DNA of 59,301 nucleotides from an uncultured Acetatifactor sp. (lineage in GTDB: Bacteria > Bacillota > Clostridia > Lachnospirales > Lachnospiraceae). Every line of letters begins with the position of its first letter. The first letter of the stretch is position 1. Below the pieces are notes generated by a model. That model was given only the letters and a program-made list of their open reading frames with translations, did not search any database and had not been told where the DNA came from. Shown here in pieces: positions 1-8,347 of this stretch. The translations under genes and the position numbers were made by a program. The stretch covers positions 1-59,301 of the forward strand of contig CANQNT010000019.1 of NCBI GenBank assembly GCA_947625255.1, read 5' to 3'.

Positions 1-69
1 GGCTGTTCGCTAAACTTTACCGGGACAGGACTTTCACCTGCCTATATTTCAAGCGCCGAACTGGCGCAC
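1..69 (-). mobile_element. 5' end of a group II intron, cut by the window edge
   Basis: Read on the minus strand this stretch starts with GTGCGCC, fitting the GUGYG 5' consensus of bacterial group II introns. It then forms a short GCGCC/GGCGC stem and contains GTGAAAGTCCTGT and AGCGAACAGCC, typical of domain I. The rest of the intron would lie to the left of base 1, so class and reverse transcriptase cannot be judged. It has a different sequence from the intron fragment near 56 kb. The identification rests on motif recall, not alignment. Confidence 0.5.
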
Positions 70-125
70 CCTCCTTTGCTTTTCTTAACACAGTATAGCT
101 TCCATTTTTACAACCGAAAACAGAC

Positions 126-159
126 AAAAAAAGCCCCATGCCCGAAAATCAGGCATGGG
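126..159 (-). terminator. Rho-independent terminator of the TetR gene
   Basis: A perfect 8-bp stem (CCCATGCC, 135-142, with GGCATGGG, 152-159) is followed on the minus strand by a run of seven T (A-run 126-132 on the plus strand). It lies about 60 bases past the stop codon of the TetR gene. Confidence 0.85.
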
Positions 160-216
160 ATCTATGAATGACCGAAATTCAGACAAATCAGGTACATTTG
201 CCTAAATCGCTCCTCT

Positions 217-783
217 TCAAGGCATGTTTTTCTCCTCACAGCGAGAAAGCATTTCTTCCACCGAACCTTTTTTGATTTCGCAGATGCGCGCGAAGCTTCC
301 CCGGATATCCTCCGTCATTCCGGTTCTCAGCCAGCCGGAAATAATACCAAATCCCAGGCTTGACAAATACTTTTTAATGAGCGCCAAATCCTCCTCACCG
401 ACCCTGTGCCCATTCAGTACAGCGGTTACATAGGCGTTTACGACATAGTCACACACTTTCCAAAGGTACAATTCGTAGAGCTCGCGGTTCACGGAATGGT
501 AAATATGTAAGACAGCTCTCTTCTTTGACAGTGCCGATTCAATCACCGCCTCCAGGCAGTCGTCGACTTTCTCCACGGTAGGGTAAGCCTGGATCAACGC
601 TTCCGCGTCCTCCATAACGATATCCTCGATCAGCTTCGGAATATCCTCAAAATAGTAATAAAACGTATTCCGGTTGATCCCACAGTCGGATACAATATCC
701 TTGACCGTAATCTGGGACAGGGGACGCTCATCCAACAGCTTCAAAAAGGATTCCTTAATCGCCTTTTTTGTAAAGTTAGCCAT
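217..783 (-). CDS. TetR/AcrR family transcriptional regulator
   Basis: A 188-residue one-component repressor. The N-terminal helix-turn-helix is visible at about residues 17-50 (ITVKDIVSDCGINRNTFYYYF), followed by a helical ligand-binding/dimerisation domain of the DhaS-like type. I start at the ATG at 783 because GGAGA lies 6-7 bases upstream; the longer reading adds 12 residues with no ribosome binding site. The gene is monocistronic, with its own terminator at 126-159 and a 26-bp inverted repeat overlapping its promoter, which suggests autoregulation. The target operon is not evident: the neighbour at 1051 has a separate promoter. The ligand is unknown. Confidence 0.88.
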   Translation of the reverse strand: MANFTKKAIKESFLKLLDERPLSQITVKDIVSDCGINRNTFYYYFEDIPKLIEDIVMEDAEALIQAYPTVEKVDDCLEAVIESALSKKRAVLHIYHSVNRELYELYLWKVCDYVVNAYVTAVLNGHRVGEEDLALIKKYLSSLGFGIISGWLRTGMTEDIRGSFARICEIKKGSVEEMLSRCEEKNMP

Positions 784-824
784 CCGGTTTCTCCTTTCAC
801 CTGGCATAGTACCATACAAATCTC

Positions 825-850
825 ATGTTCTACTTTCCATAGTATAACAT
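825..850. promoter_or_regulatory. Probable TetR operator (26-bp inverted repeat)
   Basis: ATGTTCTACT (825-834) and AGTATAACAT (841-850) are inverted with nine of ten positions matching across a 6-base spacer. The repeat covers the -10 box and start-site region of the minus-strand TetR promoter. This is the usual place for an autorepressing TetR site. Assignment to this protein is inference from position. Confidence 0.6.
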
Positions 851-868
851 AAAGCGCAAAAAATGCAA
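841..868 (-). promoter_or_regulatory. Sigma-A-like promoter of the TetR gene
   Basis: On the minus strand TTGCAT (868-863) and TATACT (846-841) are separated by 16 bases. The -10 box lies inside the inverted repeat 825-850. Confidence 0.6.
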
Positions 869-1000
869 GAAAAGCAAAAAACGCCAAAATTCTCATGCAA
901 CACTTCGGACACCCGCCAGGGACGCCGGGGCCGGCACAGGATCATGCCGTTTTTTCCTTGTCCTGTCAGGACAGACGGTTCCGGAATCTGATTTTACTCC

Positions 1001-1029
1001 TTGAAACGAAAAGGGAATTATTTTATAAT
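1001..1029 (+). promoter_or_regulatory. Sigma-A-like promoter of the DUF3877 gene
   Basis: TTGAAA (1001-1006), a 17-base spacer and a perfect TATAAT (1024-1029). Transcription would begin near 1036, giving a leader of about 15 bases with GGGAGG at 1039-1044. This also argues that the start codon is 1051, not the far upstream ATG at 895. Confidence 0.75.
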
Positions 1030-1050
1030 GATCCCATAGGGAGGCGCAAT

Positions 1051-1620
1051 ATGAATGGTTATCGTTTAGAGCGGAATCTCATCGATATGTTGAAAGAGGA
1101 ACAGGCCAAGCTGGGCTATCGCAGCGAAACGGTCAGGCTCTATTATCCCCTGACATCGTTAAACAGACTTCTGCAGGAAAAACTGGACACTGCGCAAATG
1201 AAAGAAGCATTGAAAACCTTTGCACTTTCCGTGGAAGAGCGCTTGGGGAAAATAGAAATTACGAATCAAAAGGATCGGTTTTGTCTTTGCATCCCGCCGA
1301 AAGGGGTGGATTATGCACATTCCCTGACGGACGAGAAAGAATTTATACACGCTTTTATTAGGACTATTGAAAAACACGGCTGCGGGATTTCAGATATCGT
1401 GGCCTTGTTTTCCCAATATTCCGACTCTGTCCATGTGGAAAAAACTGAAAATGGAGAGTTTGATTATCTGATCTATTTTGAGGATGGAGTCCCGGACGCT
1501 TATCGGTACTGCCTGACCGACGAGGGTCCACACCTCATGTACCATCGCTTTACGGCGGAGGATTACGCGGATTTTGAAATCGACGAAACAGGAAAGGCCG
1601 GCGTCTCCGCTCTCAGGTAA
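1051..1620 (+). CDS. DUF3877 family protein
   Basis: A 189-residue soluble protein whose N-terminus (MNGYRLERNLIDMLKEEQ, then KLGYRSE) matches what I recall of DUF3877, a family of unknown function found mainly in gut Clostridia. No signal peptide or membrane segment is visible, and the protein is acidic towards the C-terminus. The start at 1051 is set by GGGAGG seven bases upstream and by a consensus promoter ending at 1029; the in-frame ATG at 895 lies upstream of that promoter. The gene converges on and overlaps the tail of the next gene by 8 bases. Function is unknown. Confidence 0.8.
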   Translation: MNGYRLERNLIDMLKEEQAKLGYRSETVRLYYPLTSLNRLLQEKLDTAQMKEALKTFALSVEERLGKIEITNQKDRFCLCIPPKGVDYAHSLTDEKEFIHAFIRTIEKHGCGISDIVALFSQYSDSVHVEKTENGEFDYLIYFEDGVPDAYRYCLTDEGPHLMYHRFTAEDYADFEIDETGKAGVSALR

Positions 1621-2359
1621 GCAAAGTCCGATGAGACTCTTCCTGCTTACAGGCGGCTTTCTCCGCCCGGCGGATTAAAATCAAAGGAGTCCGCTGCTGG
1701 TTCTGTCCGGCAGGGTTGTCGCGGATCATCTGCTTCAACACCTTGTCGGACAGCCGAATATCCGCGGACTTCCCCAGAATCTCCTGCCCTAAGTCATTAG
1801 CATCCACGATCATACAGCTCATTCCCAGCTTTTCCCTGATTTCGTTGCAGACCACGTCGGAATGGTCGGGAATCTCAATCCCAATATCCTTATACTCTTT
1901 CCAGGCGCCGTCATAAAATCCGTCCAGACCGCTCACCTCCTGACCCGCGATCCTGTAAAAGACTCCCTTGATTCCAAACAATTTAAAGAAGCCCCCCAAG
2001 ACGCTGGCTGCCAATATCCGGCATAGCCCCACTTTCTCAATTGCGTATTCCATTTTGATCGGTACACCGACCCCATATCCCTTAGAACTGGCAGGACTGG
2101 CAAATTTCGACAAAAGCCTGGCCCAACTCCCTACCCGCAAATCTGCCCTGCGGATGATTCTATGCTGACAAATACTGATGATTTTCTCACTGATGGAAAC
2201 AATATCGCCCTCCTGATAAATACCACCCACATATTTTTCCAAAAGATCCAGATAATGATCCTCCTCCGTGACGAACTTGGTTTGAATCGCGTGCCGCAGA
2301 TAAACCTCCCCCGCGGCCTCAATCTCCACCCTTTTCCCCTCATTCGCGACAAATTCCAT
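1613..2359 (-). CDS. F420-0:gamma-glutamyl ligase-like protein (CofE family)
   Basis: A 248-residue protein resembling the CofE/F420-ligase fold family, which adds gamma-linked glutamate to coenzyme F420-0. Family-like features are an early acidic metal-binding stretch, the GDIVSISEKI segment (about residues 51-60), and MIVDANDLG near residue 180. GGAGG eight bases before the ATG at 2359 fixes the start; the longer version has no ribosome binding site. F420 biosynthesis is not expected in Lachnospiraceae and no other F420 gene is visible, so members in this group probably ligate another substrate. It is monocistronic as far as can be seen and converges with the DUF3877 gene. Confidence 0.65.
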   Translation of the reverse strand: MEFVANEGKRVEIEAAGEVYLRHAIQTKFVTEEDHYLDLLEKYVGGIYQEGDIVSISEKIISICQHRIIRRADLRVGSWARLLSKFASPASSKGYGVGVPIKMEYAIEKVGLCRILAASVLGGFFKLFGIKGVFYRIAGQEVSGLDGFYDGAWKEYKDIGIEIPDHSDVVCNEIREKLGMSCMIVDANDLGQEILGKSADIRLSDKVLKQMIRDNPAGQNQQRTPLILIRRAEKAACKQEESHRTLLT

Positions 2360-2492
2360 CCCAAACCTCCTTGCTTGCAACAGATCAAGATACGACTGAA
2401 ACTGCACAAAGCATACCATCCCGCCGCTTTAAAAATCTTCTATTTCAAACCCCCTTTCCAAAAATTTCTTAGAAGATTTTTAGAGAATATTC

Positions 2493-2501
2493 TGGTATAA
2501 T
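2493..2501 (+). promoter_or_regulatory. Extended -10 promoter of the two-component operon
   Basis: TGGTATAAT gives an extended -10 element (TGn plus TATAAT at 2496-2501) with no convincing -35 box. A 10-bp palindrome, AGAATATTCT (2484-2493), sits directly upstream and could be a regulator site. The leader to the start codon at 2591 is about 85 bases. Confidence 0.5.
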
Positions 2502-2590
2502 GTCCGTAAAGGGCGGAGCCAAGCGACGAAGAAAGCAGATGCCGGGTCTGCTCGCGCAGATGCTTGTAAATAGGAGGAGGCCAAAAGGGA

Positions 2591-3286
2591 ATGAAAATTT
2601 TGCTTCTGGAAGACGACCAATATCTCTGCGACAATATCAAACAGCAGCTCACTAAGGAGGGGTATCTGGTAGATGCCTGTCAGGACGGCGAAACGGGATT
2701 CTGGCTGGGGCTGGACCGCAACAACGGCTATGACCTTGCAATCATCGACCGAATGCTCCCCGTTGTAGACGGCCTGACCATAATCAAGGCCATGCGGAGC
2801 AAAAAAATCCAGATCCCTGTCATCATTGTTACCGGCATGTCCGATCTGCAGGACCGAATCGAAGGGTTGGACAGCGGCGCGGACGATTACCTCCTGAAAC
2901 CGTTCCACATGGGAGAGCTTCTGGCACGGATACGGGCCCTGATCCGCAGGCCCGCCAATCTGACGGAAAACAGTCAGCTTACCTACCATGATCTGATTCT
3001 GGACCTGGCCAAAAGACAGATTTCCTGCAAGGAGAAGTATCTGACACTGACCCCTACGGAATTTCACCTGATGAACGCATTTTTAGACAGGCCCAATACA
3101 CTGCTCAACAGAGAGCAATTGATGCAAAAAGTCTGGGAAACCGGAGCTGCCGTAGAGCCCGGAAACCTGGACAATTACATTTATTTTTTACGGAGACGGC
3201 TCCGGACGTTGGAAAGTGCCTGCAAGCTGACCGCGGTCTACGGTTCCGGATATATCCTGGAGGTGGATCATGCTGAAAAAGCTTAA
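2591..3286 (+). CDS. OmpR/PhoB-type response regulator
   Basis: A 231-residue DNA-binding response regulator. The receiver domain (about 1-115) shows the acidic pocket E7-D8-D9, the phospho-acceptor D53 (IIDRMLP), the switch T81 (VTGMSD) and K103 (LLKPF). The C-terminal winged helix (about 130-225) includes LTLTPTEFHLMNAFLDR and the YFLRRRL recognition-helix region. The start at 2591 follows GGAGG about ten bases upstream. It overlaps the downstream kinase gene by 17 bases in another frame, so the pair is translationally coupled and very probably forms one two-component system. The stimulus and regulon are not evident from neighbours. Confidence 0.92.
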   Translation: MKILLLEDDQYLCDNIKQQLTKEGYLVDACQDGETGFWLGLDRNNGYDLAIIDRMLPVVDGLTIIKAMRSKKIQIPVIIVTGMSDLQDRIEGLDSGADDYLLKPFHMGELLARIRALIRRPANLTENSQLTYHDLILDLAKRQISCKEKYLTLTPTEFHLMNAFLDRPNTLLNREQLMQKVWETGAAVEPGNLDNYIYFLRRRLRTLESACKLTAVYGSGYILEVDHAEKA

Positions 3287-4277
3287 GAGGAAGCTCTACT
3301 TCCTTTTCATCACTTCACTGGTCATTATCTTTTCCACTGTGTTCGCACTGTTTATTCTGAAAGATGTGATTACGGATCATCATGGTAAAAAATACTTATG
3401 CGCAGTCTGTCTGATTACCAATGACCATGGAGAACCTGATACCATCCTGATTGCAGAGAAGCAGCCTGAAGTTGTCTCCCTGATCCGGGCAGAGCTTCCA
3501 TTTTACCTGGAAATCTGGAGCTGCGCCATCATCGCCTTCGTCATCCTCTCCCGCGTCCTGATCGGCAAAGCGGTAAGGCCGACGGAAGCCGCGATGCAAA
3601 GCCAACGGAATTTTATTGCTGCCGTATCCCATGAATGCAAGACGCCTCTGGCCACCATTCTCTCCTCTGCTGAAATGATCAGCGCACAAACCGACTTACC
3701 GGAGGCTTCTAAAAGGCAATTATCGATCATTGATTCCGAAGTGTCCCGTATGTCCCGCATGGTACAGGATCTGCTCCTGCTTTCCTCCTTGGACGCGGGC
3801 AATTGGTCGCTGCAGCTGGAAGAAATCAACGTGGACACTCTGCTCATCAATCTCTATACGAAATTTGAGCCTCTTTGTGCCGGAAAGCAGATCTCACTGC
3901 AACTGGACATGACGGAGGAAACCTACCCCACACTCTACTCCGACATGGGACGACTGAACCAGATTCTCAGTATCTTTCTGGACAACGCCGTCTCCTATTC
4001 TCCCGCGTCCTCGGAAATTGTGCTGGGCGCCGCCGTGGACAAAGGTTTGCTGCTCCTTACGATCAAGGATCATGGCTGCGGCATCCCCGATGAGGAAAAG
4101 CCCTATGTGTTTGACCGCTTCTACCGATGTGACAAATCCCGCACCCAGAAAGAACATTTTGGCCTGGGCTTAAGCATCGCCAAGGAACTGATCGACAAAT
4201 TAGGAGGAAAAATCTCATTATCCGACACCGAAGGGGGCGGCTGCACTTTTCGGCTTGCCCTGCCCTTTACCGGTTAA
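3270..4277 (+). CDS. Membrane sensor histidine kinase
   Basis: A 335-residue kinase partner of the preceding regulator. Two membrane segments (about 8-30 and 80-98) flank a short extracellular loop of roughly 50 residues. The H-box is SHECKTPLA with H121, followed by the N-box (FLDNAVSYS), G1 (DHGCGIPDEE), the F-box (VFDRFYR) and G2 (FGLGLSIAKEL), so all catalytic motifs are intact. No obvious HAMP domain is present between the second membrane helix and the H-box, and the small sensor loop suggests intramembrane or partner-assisted sensing. It ends convergently with the LysR gene, overlapping by 4 bases. Confidence 0.92.
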   Translation: MLKKLKRKLYFLFITSLVIIFSTVFALFILKDVITDHHGKKYLCAVCLITNDHGEPDTILIAEKQPEVVSLIRAELPFYLEIWSCAIIAFVILSRVLIGKAVRPTEAAMQSQRNFIAAVSHECKTPLATILSSAEMISAQTDLPEASKRQLSIIDSEVSRMSRMVQDLLLLSSLDAGNWSLQLEEINVDTLLINLYTKFEPLCAGKQISLQLDMTEETYPTLYSDMGRLNQILSIFLDNAVSYSPASSEIVLGAAVDKGLLLLTIKDHGCGIPDEEKPYVFDRFYRCDKSRTQKEHFGLGLSIAKELIDKLGGKISLSDTEGGGCTFRLALPFTG

Positions 4278-5164
4278 ATCCCCTTTTCAAGCATCAATTG
4301 TTCCAAGGCCTTGGCCGCCACGCTCAGTACGCCGTCCTGGCGCTTTAACAGCATCACGGAACGCTCCGGGACCTTTTCCATAAGCCGGATACGGCACAAT
4401 CCGCGTCCATTTTCGTGATCCAGAAAATCCTCCGGCACGAATCCGATTCCCAGGTTATTTCTGACCACGGGCAAAATCTGATCCGCCGTGGCCACCTCAA
4501 TGACGGGAGCAAACAACAGACCATTCTGGGAAAACCATCTGCCGTACATTTCATAGGTCTTCGTTTTGGAGCCCAGTGAAATCAGCGGATATTCCGACAA
4601 GCTGCTCAGGGGAATCGGCTTGTCAGCCAGTTCCGCAAAATATGGGCCACAAATTGGAACCTCCTGCACATCTTTTAACTTTCTGGACTTTAATCCCTTA
4701 ATCTCTCCCATCGGCGTGGTAACCACGGCAATATCCACCACGTTGCTCTTCAGCGCGGCGATCGCCTGCGTGCTGGTATAATTTGAAATATTCAGACGAA
4801 TTCCGGGAAACCTTCCCCGATATTCATTTAAAACGGAAAGCAAAAAAGTATGCAGGGCAATTTCCGTGGCGCCGATAAATACGACGCCGTTTTGCAGAGC
4901 CTTTGCCCCGCTTAACTCCGCTTCCGCGAACTCGATCTGCTCTACGGCAATTTTGACATGAGAATAAAGTTTCTCCCCTTCCGGCGTCAAAGTCATACCT
5001 CTGTTTGAACGGACGAAAAGCGTGCATCCCAACTCCCGTTCCAGATTTTTAATTGTCCGCGTGACATTGGGCTGATTACAAAGCAAAACATGGGAAGCAA
5101 GTGTCAGATTTTGGTATTTTGCCACATAATAAAAGATTTTATAGTAATCAAAGCTAATGTTCAT
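4274..5164 (-). CDS. LysR family transcriptional regulator
   Basis: A 296-residue regulator. The N-terminal winged helix-turn-helix (about residues 3-62; YYVAKYQNLTLASHVL and LERELGCTLFVRS) is followed by a type 2 periplasmic-binding-like effector domain (from about 88; FIGATEIALHTFLL). I chose the ATG at 5164 because GGAG lies six bases upstream; the ATG four codons earlier has none. It is transcribed divergently from the MATE exporter 210 bases away, the classical layout in which a LysR protein controls its divergent neighbour, although no clear T-N11-A box was singled out. The effector is unknown. Confidence 0.9.
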   Translation of the reverse strand: MNISFDYYKIFYYVAKYQNLTLASHVLLCNQPNVTRTIKNLERELGCTLFVRSNRGMTLTPEGEKLYSHVKIAVEQIEFAEAELSGAKALQNGVVFIGATEIALHTFLLSVLNEYRGRFPGIRLNISNYTSTQAIAALKSNVVDIAVVTTPMGEIKGLKSRKLKDVQEVPICGPYFAELADKPIPLSSLSEYPLISLGSKTKTYEMYGRWFSQNGLLFAPVIEVATADQILPVVRNNLGIGFVPEDFLDHENGRGLCRIRLMEKVPERSVMLLKRQDGVLSVAAKALEQLMLEKGI

Positions 5165-5373
5165 ACCATGCTCCATATCTGAAAATAATATTTACCATAT
5201 CAACTATACATTTTATATATATCTATAATTCCATTATAATAAGGCACGTGACTGCGCGTCAAGAGCCAGCTCACTACGGGCAATCTTATTTTGGGAAAGT
5301 TACTGTTCAAACATTTGGCAACGGTCAGTCCAAGACCTCCGAACCGTAACTTGGAAAGTGGGTTTGTACAAAG

Positions 5374-6723
5374 ATGAATAAAGATTTGACAGTGGGAAAA
5401 CCGAGTACGGTGGTTTGGAAATTCTGTGTTCCCTTATTCGGAAGCATTCTGTTCCAGCAGCTTTACAATATCGCGGACAGCTTCGTAGCCGGGAAATTTT
5501 TAGGGGAAAACGCGTTGGCGGCGGTAGGAAACAGTTACGAGATTACCTTGATCTTTATCGCCTTTGCCTTTGGCTGTAACATCGGCTGCTCCATTACGGT
5601 ATCGCAGCTGTTCGGCGCGAAAAAATATCAGGAACTGAAAACGGCCGTCTACACCACATTGATCGCCAGCGGCATCCTATGCGTCGTAATGATGGCAGGA
5701 GGCCTCCTGGGCAGCGATTGGTTACTGCGACTGATCCATACCCCCCAAGAAGTGTTTGCCGCCTCCAAGGTATATCTGGATATTTATATCTGGGGACTGC
5801 CCTTTGTCTTTTACTATAACGTGGCCACAGGTATTTTTTCAGCCCTGGGGAATTCCAAAACACCTTTTCTCTTTTTGATGAGCTCTTCCCTTGCCAATAT
5901 CGGCATGGATATTTTGTTCACAACAAAGCTGGCTTTCCTATTTTCTTATGGCGTGGACGGAGTCGCCTGGGCGACCTTTCTTTGTCAGGGTGTCAGCTGT
6001 ATTCTGGCACTGGTCTTTGTCTTTCGGGCTTTCCGTACCATAAAAACAGAGGGAAAAGCTCCGATCTTTTCCTGGAACCTGTTGGGAAGAATCCTGGTGG
6101 TCGCCATCCCCAGCATCCTCCAGCAAAGCTTTATCTCCGTGGGGAACATCATCCTCCAAAGCGTCATCAATACCTTCGGAACAGGTGTCATGGCCGGCTA
6201 TTCCGCCTCCATCAAGCTCAACAACCTGGTCATCACATCCCTGACAACGCTGGGAAACGGGATCTCGAATTTCACGGCCCAAAACATCGGCGCTCAGAAA
6301 CTGCCAAGAGTGCGGGAGGGCTTCAAGGCCGGACTCAAACTGGTATGGGCCTTATGCCTCCCCCTCGCGCTCCTCTACTTCTTTGCCGGCAAATATCTGG
6401 TGCTGTTCTTCCTCGACACGCCCAGTGAGGCGGCGCTGCATACGGGAGTGACTTTCCTAAGAATCGTGGCGCCCTTTTACTTTGTTGTCGCCGCCAAGCT
6501 TGTGGCGGACGGTGTGCTCCGCGGCGCGGAATTGATGAAAAAATTTATGATCGCCACCTTTACCGATCTGATCCTGCGCGTGGTATTGGCGAAAGCACTT
6601 TCCCTCACCGCCCTGGGTGCTACCGGGATCTGGCTCGCATGGCCTATCGGATGGATGATCGGGACGGTGTTATCCATTGCCTTTTACCGGAAAGGAAACT
6701 GGAATACCGACCATTATTTCTGA
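5374..6723 (+). CDS. MATE family efflux transporter
   Basis: A 449-residue inner-membrane multidrug/cation antiporter of the MATE family, with about twelve hydrophobic segments in two halves. Signatures include PLFGSILFQQLYNIADSF at the start of the first helix pair, LAAVGNSYE, and the second-half counterpart FISVGNIILQSVIN. Length is normal (440-460). The ribosome binding site is weak (GGAAAG about 17 bases upstream). The leader 5235-5373 has a TATAAT at 5235-5240 with a poor -35 box (TTTATA) and short complementary tracts (AAGTTAC and GTAACTT; ACGGT and ACCGT) that could fold. The divergent LysR protein is its likely regulator. The substrate cannot be predicted. Confidence 0.9.
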   Translation: MNKDLTVGKPSTVVWKFCVPLFGSILFQQLYNIADSFVAGKFLGENALAAVGNSYEITLIFIAFAFGCNIGCSITVSQLFGAKKYQELKTAVYTTLIASGILCVVMMAGGLLGSDWLLRLIHTPQEVFAASKVYLDIYIWGLPFVFYYNVATGIFSALGNSKTPFLFLMSSSLANIGMDILFTTKLAFLFSYGVDGVAWATFLCQGVSCILALVFVFRAFRTIKTEGKAPIFSWNLLGRILVVAIPSILQQSFISVGNIILQSVINTFGTGVMAGYSASIKLNNLVITSLTTLGNGISNFTAQNIGAQKLPRVREGFKAGLKLVWALCLPLALLYFFAGKYLVLFFLDTPSEAALHTGVTFLRIVAPFYFVVAAKLVADGVLRGAELMKKFMIATFTDLILRVVLAKALSLTALGATGIWLAWPIGWMIGTVLSIAFYRKGNWNTDHYF

Positions 6724-6733
6724 GTAAACCCTA

Positions 6734-6762
6734 TTGACAATGAGGAGATATCGTGTTACAAT
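6734..6762 (+). promoter_or_regulatory. Strong promoter of cysK
   Basis: Perfect TTGACA (6734-6739), a 17-base spacer and TACAAT (6757-6762). The operator-like inverted repeat at 6765-6783 begins two bases after the -10 box, over the transcription start. Confidence 0.8.
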
Positions 6763-6764
6763 TT

Positions 6765-6783
6765 CTACCAACCTATTTGGTAG
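6765..6783. promoter_or_regulatory. Rrf2/CymR-type operator over the cysK start site
   Basis: CTACCAA (6765-6771) and TTGGTAG (6777-6783) form a perfect 7-bp inverted repeat with a 5-base spacer. A further GTAGA follows on the right arm. Its position just after the -10 box would block transcription. The Rrf2 regulator encoded downstream of cysK is the obvious candidate to bind it. Rrf2 proteins such as CymR commonly control cysteine genes in Firmicutes, so the link is inference from context. Confidence 0.65.
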
Positions 6784-6860
6784 GTAGATGTGGAAAGGAA
6801 ATTGGTTTGAAAAAACCCTCCTGATCTCATCTTATGGAAAAAGAAACGAGGTAAAGAGCT

Positions 6861-7790
6861 ATGAACATTTATCAAAGCGCGGCAGAGCTGATTGGAAAAA
6901 CTCCGCTGTTGGAACTTTCACATATCGAAAAGGAGCTTGGCCTTCAGGCCAAACTTCTTGCCAAGCTGGAATATTTTAACCCCGCCGGCTCCGTTAAGGA
7001 CCGTATTGCCAAAGCCATGATTGATGACGCCGAAGCGCGCGGCGTCCTGAAGCCCGACTCTGTCATCATTGAACCCACCAGCGGCAACACCGGTATCGGG
7101 CTGGCCTCCGTAGCCGCGGCAAAGGGTTATCGTCTCATCATCGTCATGCCCGAAACCATGTCCGTGGAGCGCAGACAGCTGATGAAAGCCTATGGAGCGG
7201 AGCTGGTACTGACAGAAGGCTCCAAAGGAATGAAAGGCGCCATTGTCAGGGCGGATGAACTTGCGGCACAGATTCCCAACAGCTTTATTCCCGGCCAGTT
7301 TGTCAATCCGGCCAATCCGAAGATCCATCGGGAAACCACCGGTCCGGAGATTTACGAGGATACGGATGGCACCGTGGATATTTTCGTGGCAGGCGTAGGG
7401 ACCGGCGGAACCATCACCGGCGTAGGGGAATATTTGAAATCCCGGAAGCCTGATGTCAAGGTTGTCGCAGTGGAGCCGGCCTCCTCCGCGGTACTTTCCA
7501 CCGGCGTGGCCGGAGCGCACAAGATTCAGGGAATCGGCGCAGGCTTTGTCCCGGAGGTTTTGAACACGAAAATCTATGATGAGATCATCCCGGTTGAAAA
7601 TGAAGCCGCTTTCGAAACAGGAAAGTTCATCGGCAAAAGCGAGGGCATTCTGGTAGGGATTTCTTCCGGCGCCGCCGCATGGGCGGCCATCGAGCTTGCC
7701 AGGCGTCCGGAGAACACGGGCAAGACCATTGTGGTCCTGCTGCCGGATACAGGCGACAGATATTTGTCCACTCCTCTTTTCAGCGAATAA
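6861..7790 (+). CDS. cysK: Cysteine synthase A (O-acetylserine sulfhydrylase)
   Basis: A 309-residue cytosolic PLP enzyme that makes cysteine from O-acetylserine and sulfide. The PLP lysine is K46 in [11 protein letters not shown], the phosphate/substrate loop is TSGNTG (73-78), and the glycine-rich [10 protein letters not shown] loop binds the cofactor phosphate. The length and the SSGAAAWA segment are normal for CysK. It has a near-consensus promoter with an inverted repeat over the start site. It is followed 48 bases later by an Rrf2 regulator with no terminator between, so the two are likely cotranscribed and form a feedback loop. Confidence 0.95.
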   Translation: MNIYQSAAELIGKTPLLELSHIEKELGLQAKLLAKLEYFNPAGSVKDRIAKAMIDDAEARGVLKPDSVIIEPTSGNTGIGLASVAAAKGYRLIIVMPETMSVERRQLMKAYGAELVLTEGSKGMKGAIVRADELAAQIPNSFIPGQFVNPANPKIHRETTGPEIYEDTDGTVDIFVAGVGTGGTITGVGEYLKSRKPDVKVVAVEPASSAVLSTGVAGAHKIQGIGAGFVPEVLNTKIYDEIIPVENEAAFETGKFIGKSEGILVGISSGAAAWAAIELARRPENTGKTIVVLLPDTGDRYLSTPLFSE

Positions 7791-7838
7791 AAGAGCGGCT
7801 ATTTCTGCAGCGAGGCTTAACGGAAAGGGAAATTCGTT

Positions 7839-8237
7839 ATGATGATATCAACAAGAGGTCGTTATGCCCTGAGGGTCATGCTCGACCTGGCGGAGCACAA
7901 AGACGCGGAATACGTTCCCATGAAAGAGGTAGCCCAACGGCAGGAATTATCCTTGAAATATATGGAACGGATCATGCCCGCCCTGGTAAAGGGGGGGCTT
8001 GTAGAAGGCGTCCATGGGAAAGGCGGAGGTTACCGCCTGGTCGGGGATCCCAAAGAGTGTACCGTCGGAGACGTCCTCCGGCTCACGGAGGGTGACCTGG
8101 CCCCCATTGCCTGTCTGACGCACGGCGCGGTACCCTGCAGCCGTGCGGGTCAGTGTAAGACCCTTCCCATGTGGACAAAGCTCTATGGCATGATCAATGA
8201 ATTCTTTAACGGAATTACTTTGAACGATTTGCTATAA
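7839..8237 (+). CDS. Rrf2 family regulator with three conserved cysteines (CymR/IscR-like)
   Basis: A 132-residue winged-helix regulator. The N-terminus (STRGRYALRVMLDLAEH) and the GGYRL wing (about 63-67) are typical of Rrf2. Three cysteines, C92, C100 and C106, have a spacing close to the [2Fe-2S]-binding triad of IscR (92/98/104), so the protein may carry an iron-sulfur cluster, unlike Bacillus CymR. It lies directly behind cysK, preceded by AAGGG at good spacing, and is probably cotranscribed. The inverted repeat at 6765-6783 is its likely binding site. Whether it senses cysteine supply through CysK or through cluster state cannot be told from sequence. Confidence 0.9.
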   Translation: MMISTRGRYALRVMLDLAEHKDAEYVPMKEVAQRQELSLKYMERIMPALVKGGLVEGVHGKGGGYRLVGDPKECTVGDVLRLTEGDLAPIACLTHGAVPCSRAGQCKTLPMWTKLYGMINEFFNGITLNDLL

Positions 8238-8347
8238 GGAATCGTTCCTTGGACAATTTGTCACTTATGGATCCGCGACGGCTTTCGTCCGCAACGGTCA
8301 CAGCAGCAGGCGCTGGTGGATACATGCGTTCCCGCCGCAGCGCCGCC

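Noticed and set aside
895..1050. N-terminal extension of the DUF3877 gene from ATG 895
   Set aside because: It runs through a consensus promoter (1001-1029), and a good ribosome binding site precedes the ATG at 1051.
5281..5360. Structured leader (possible riboswitch) before the MATE gene
   Set aside because: Only 5-7 bp complementary tracts and no known riboswitch core; too weak to claim.
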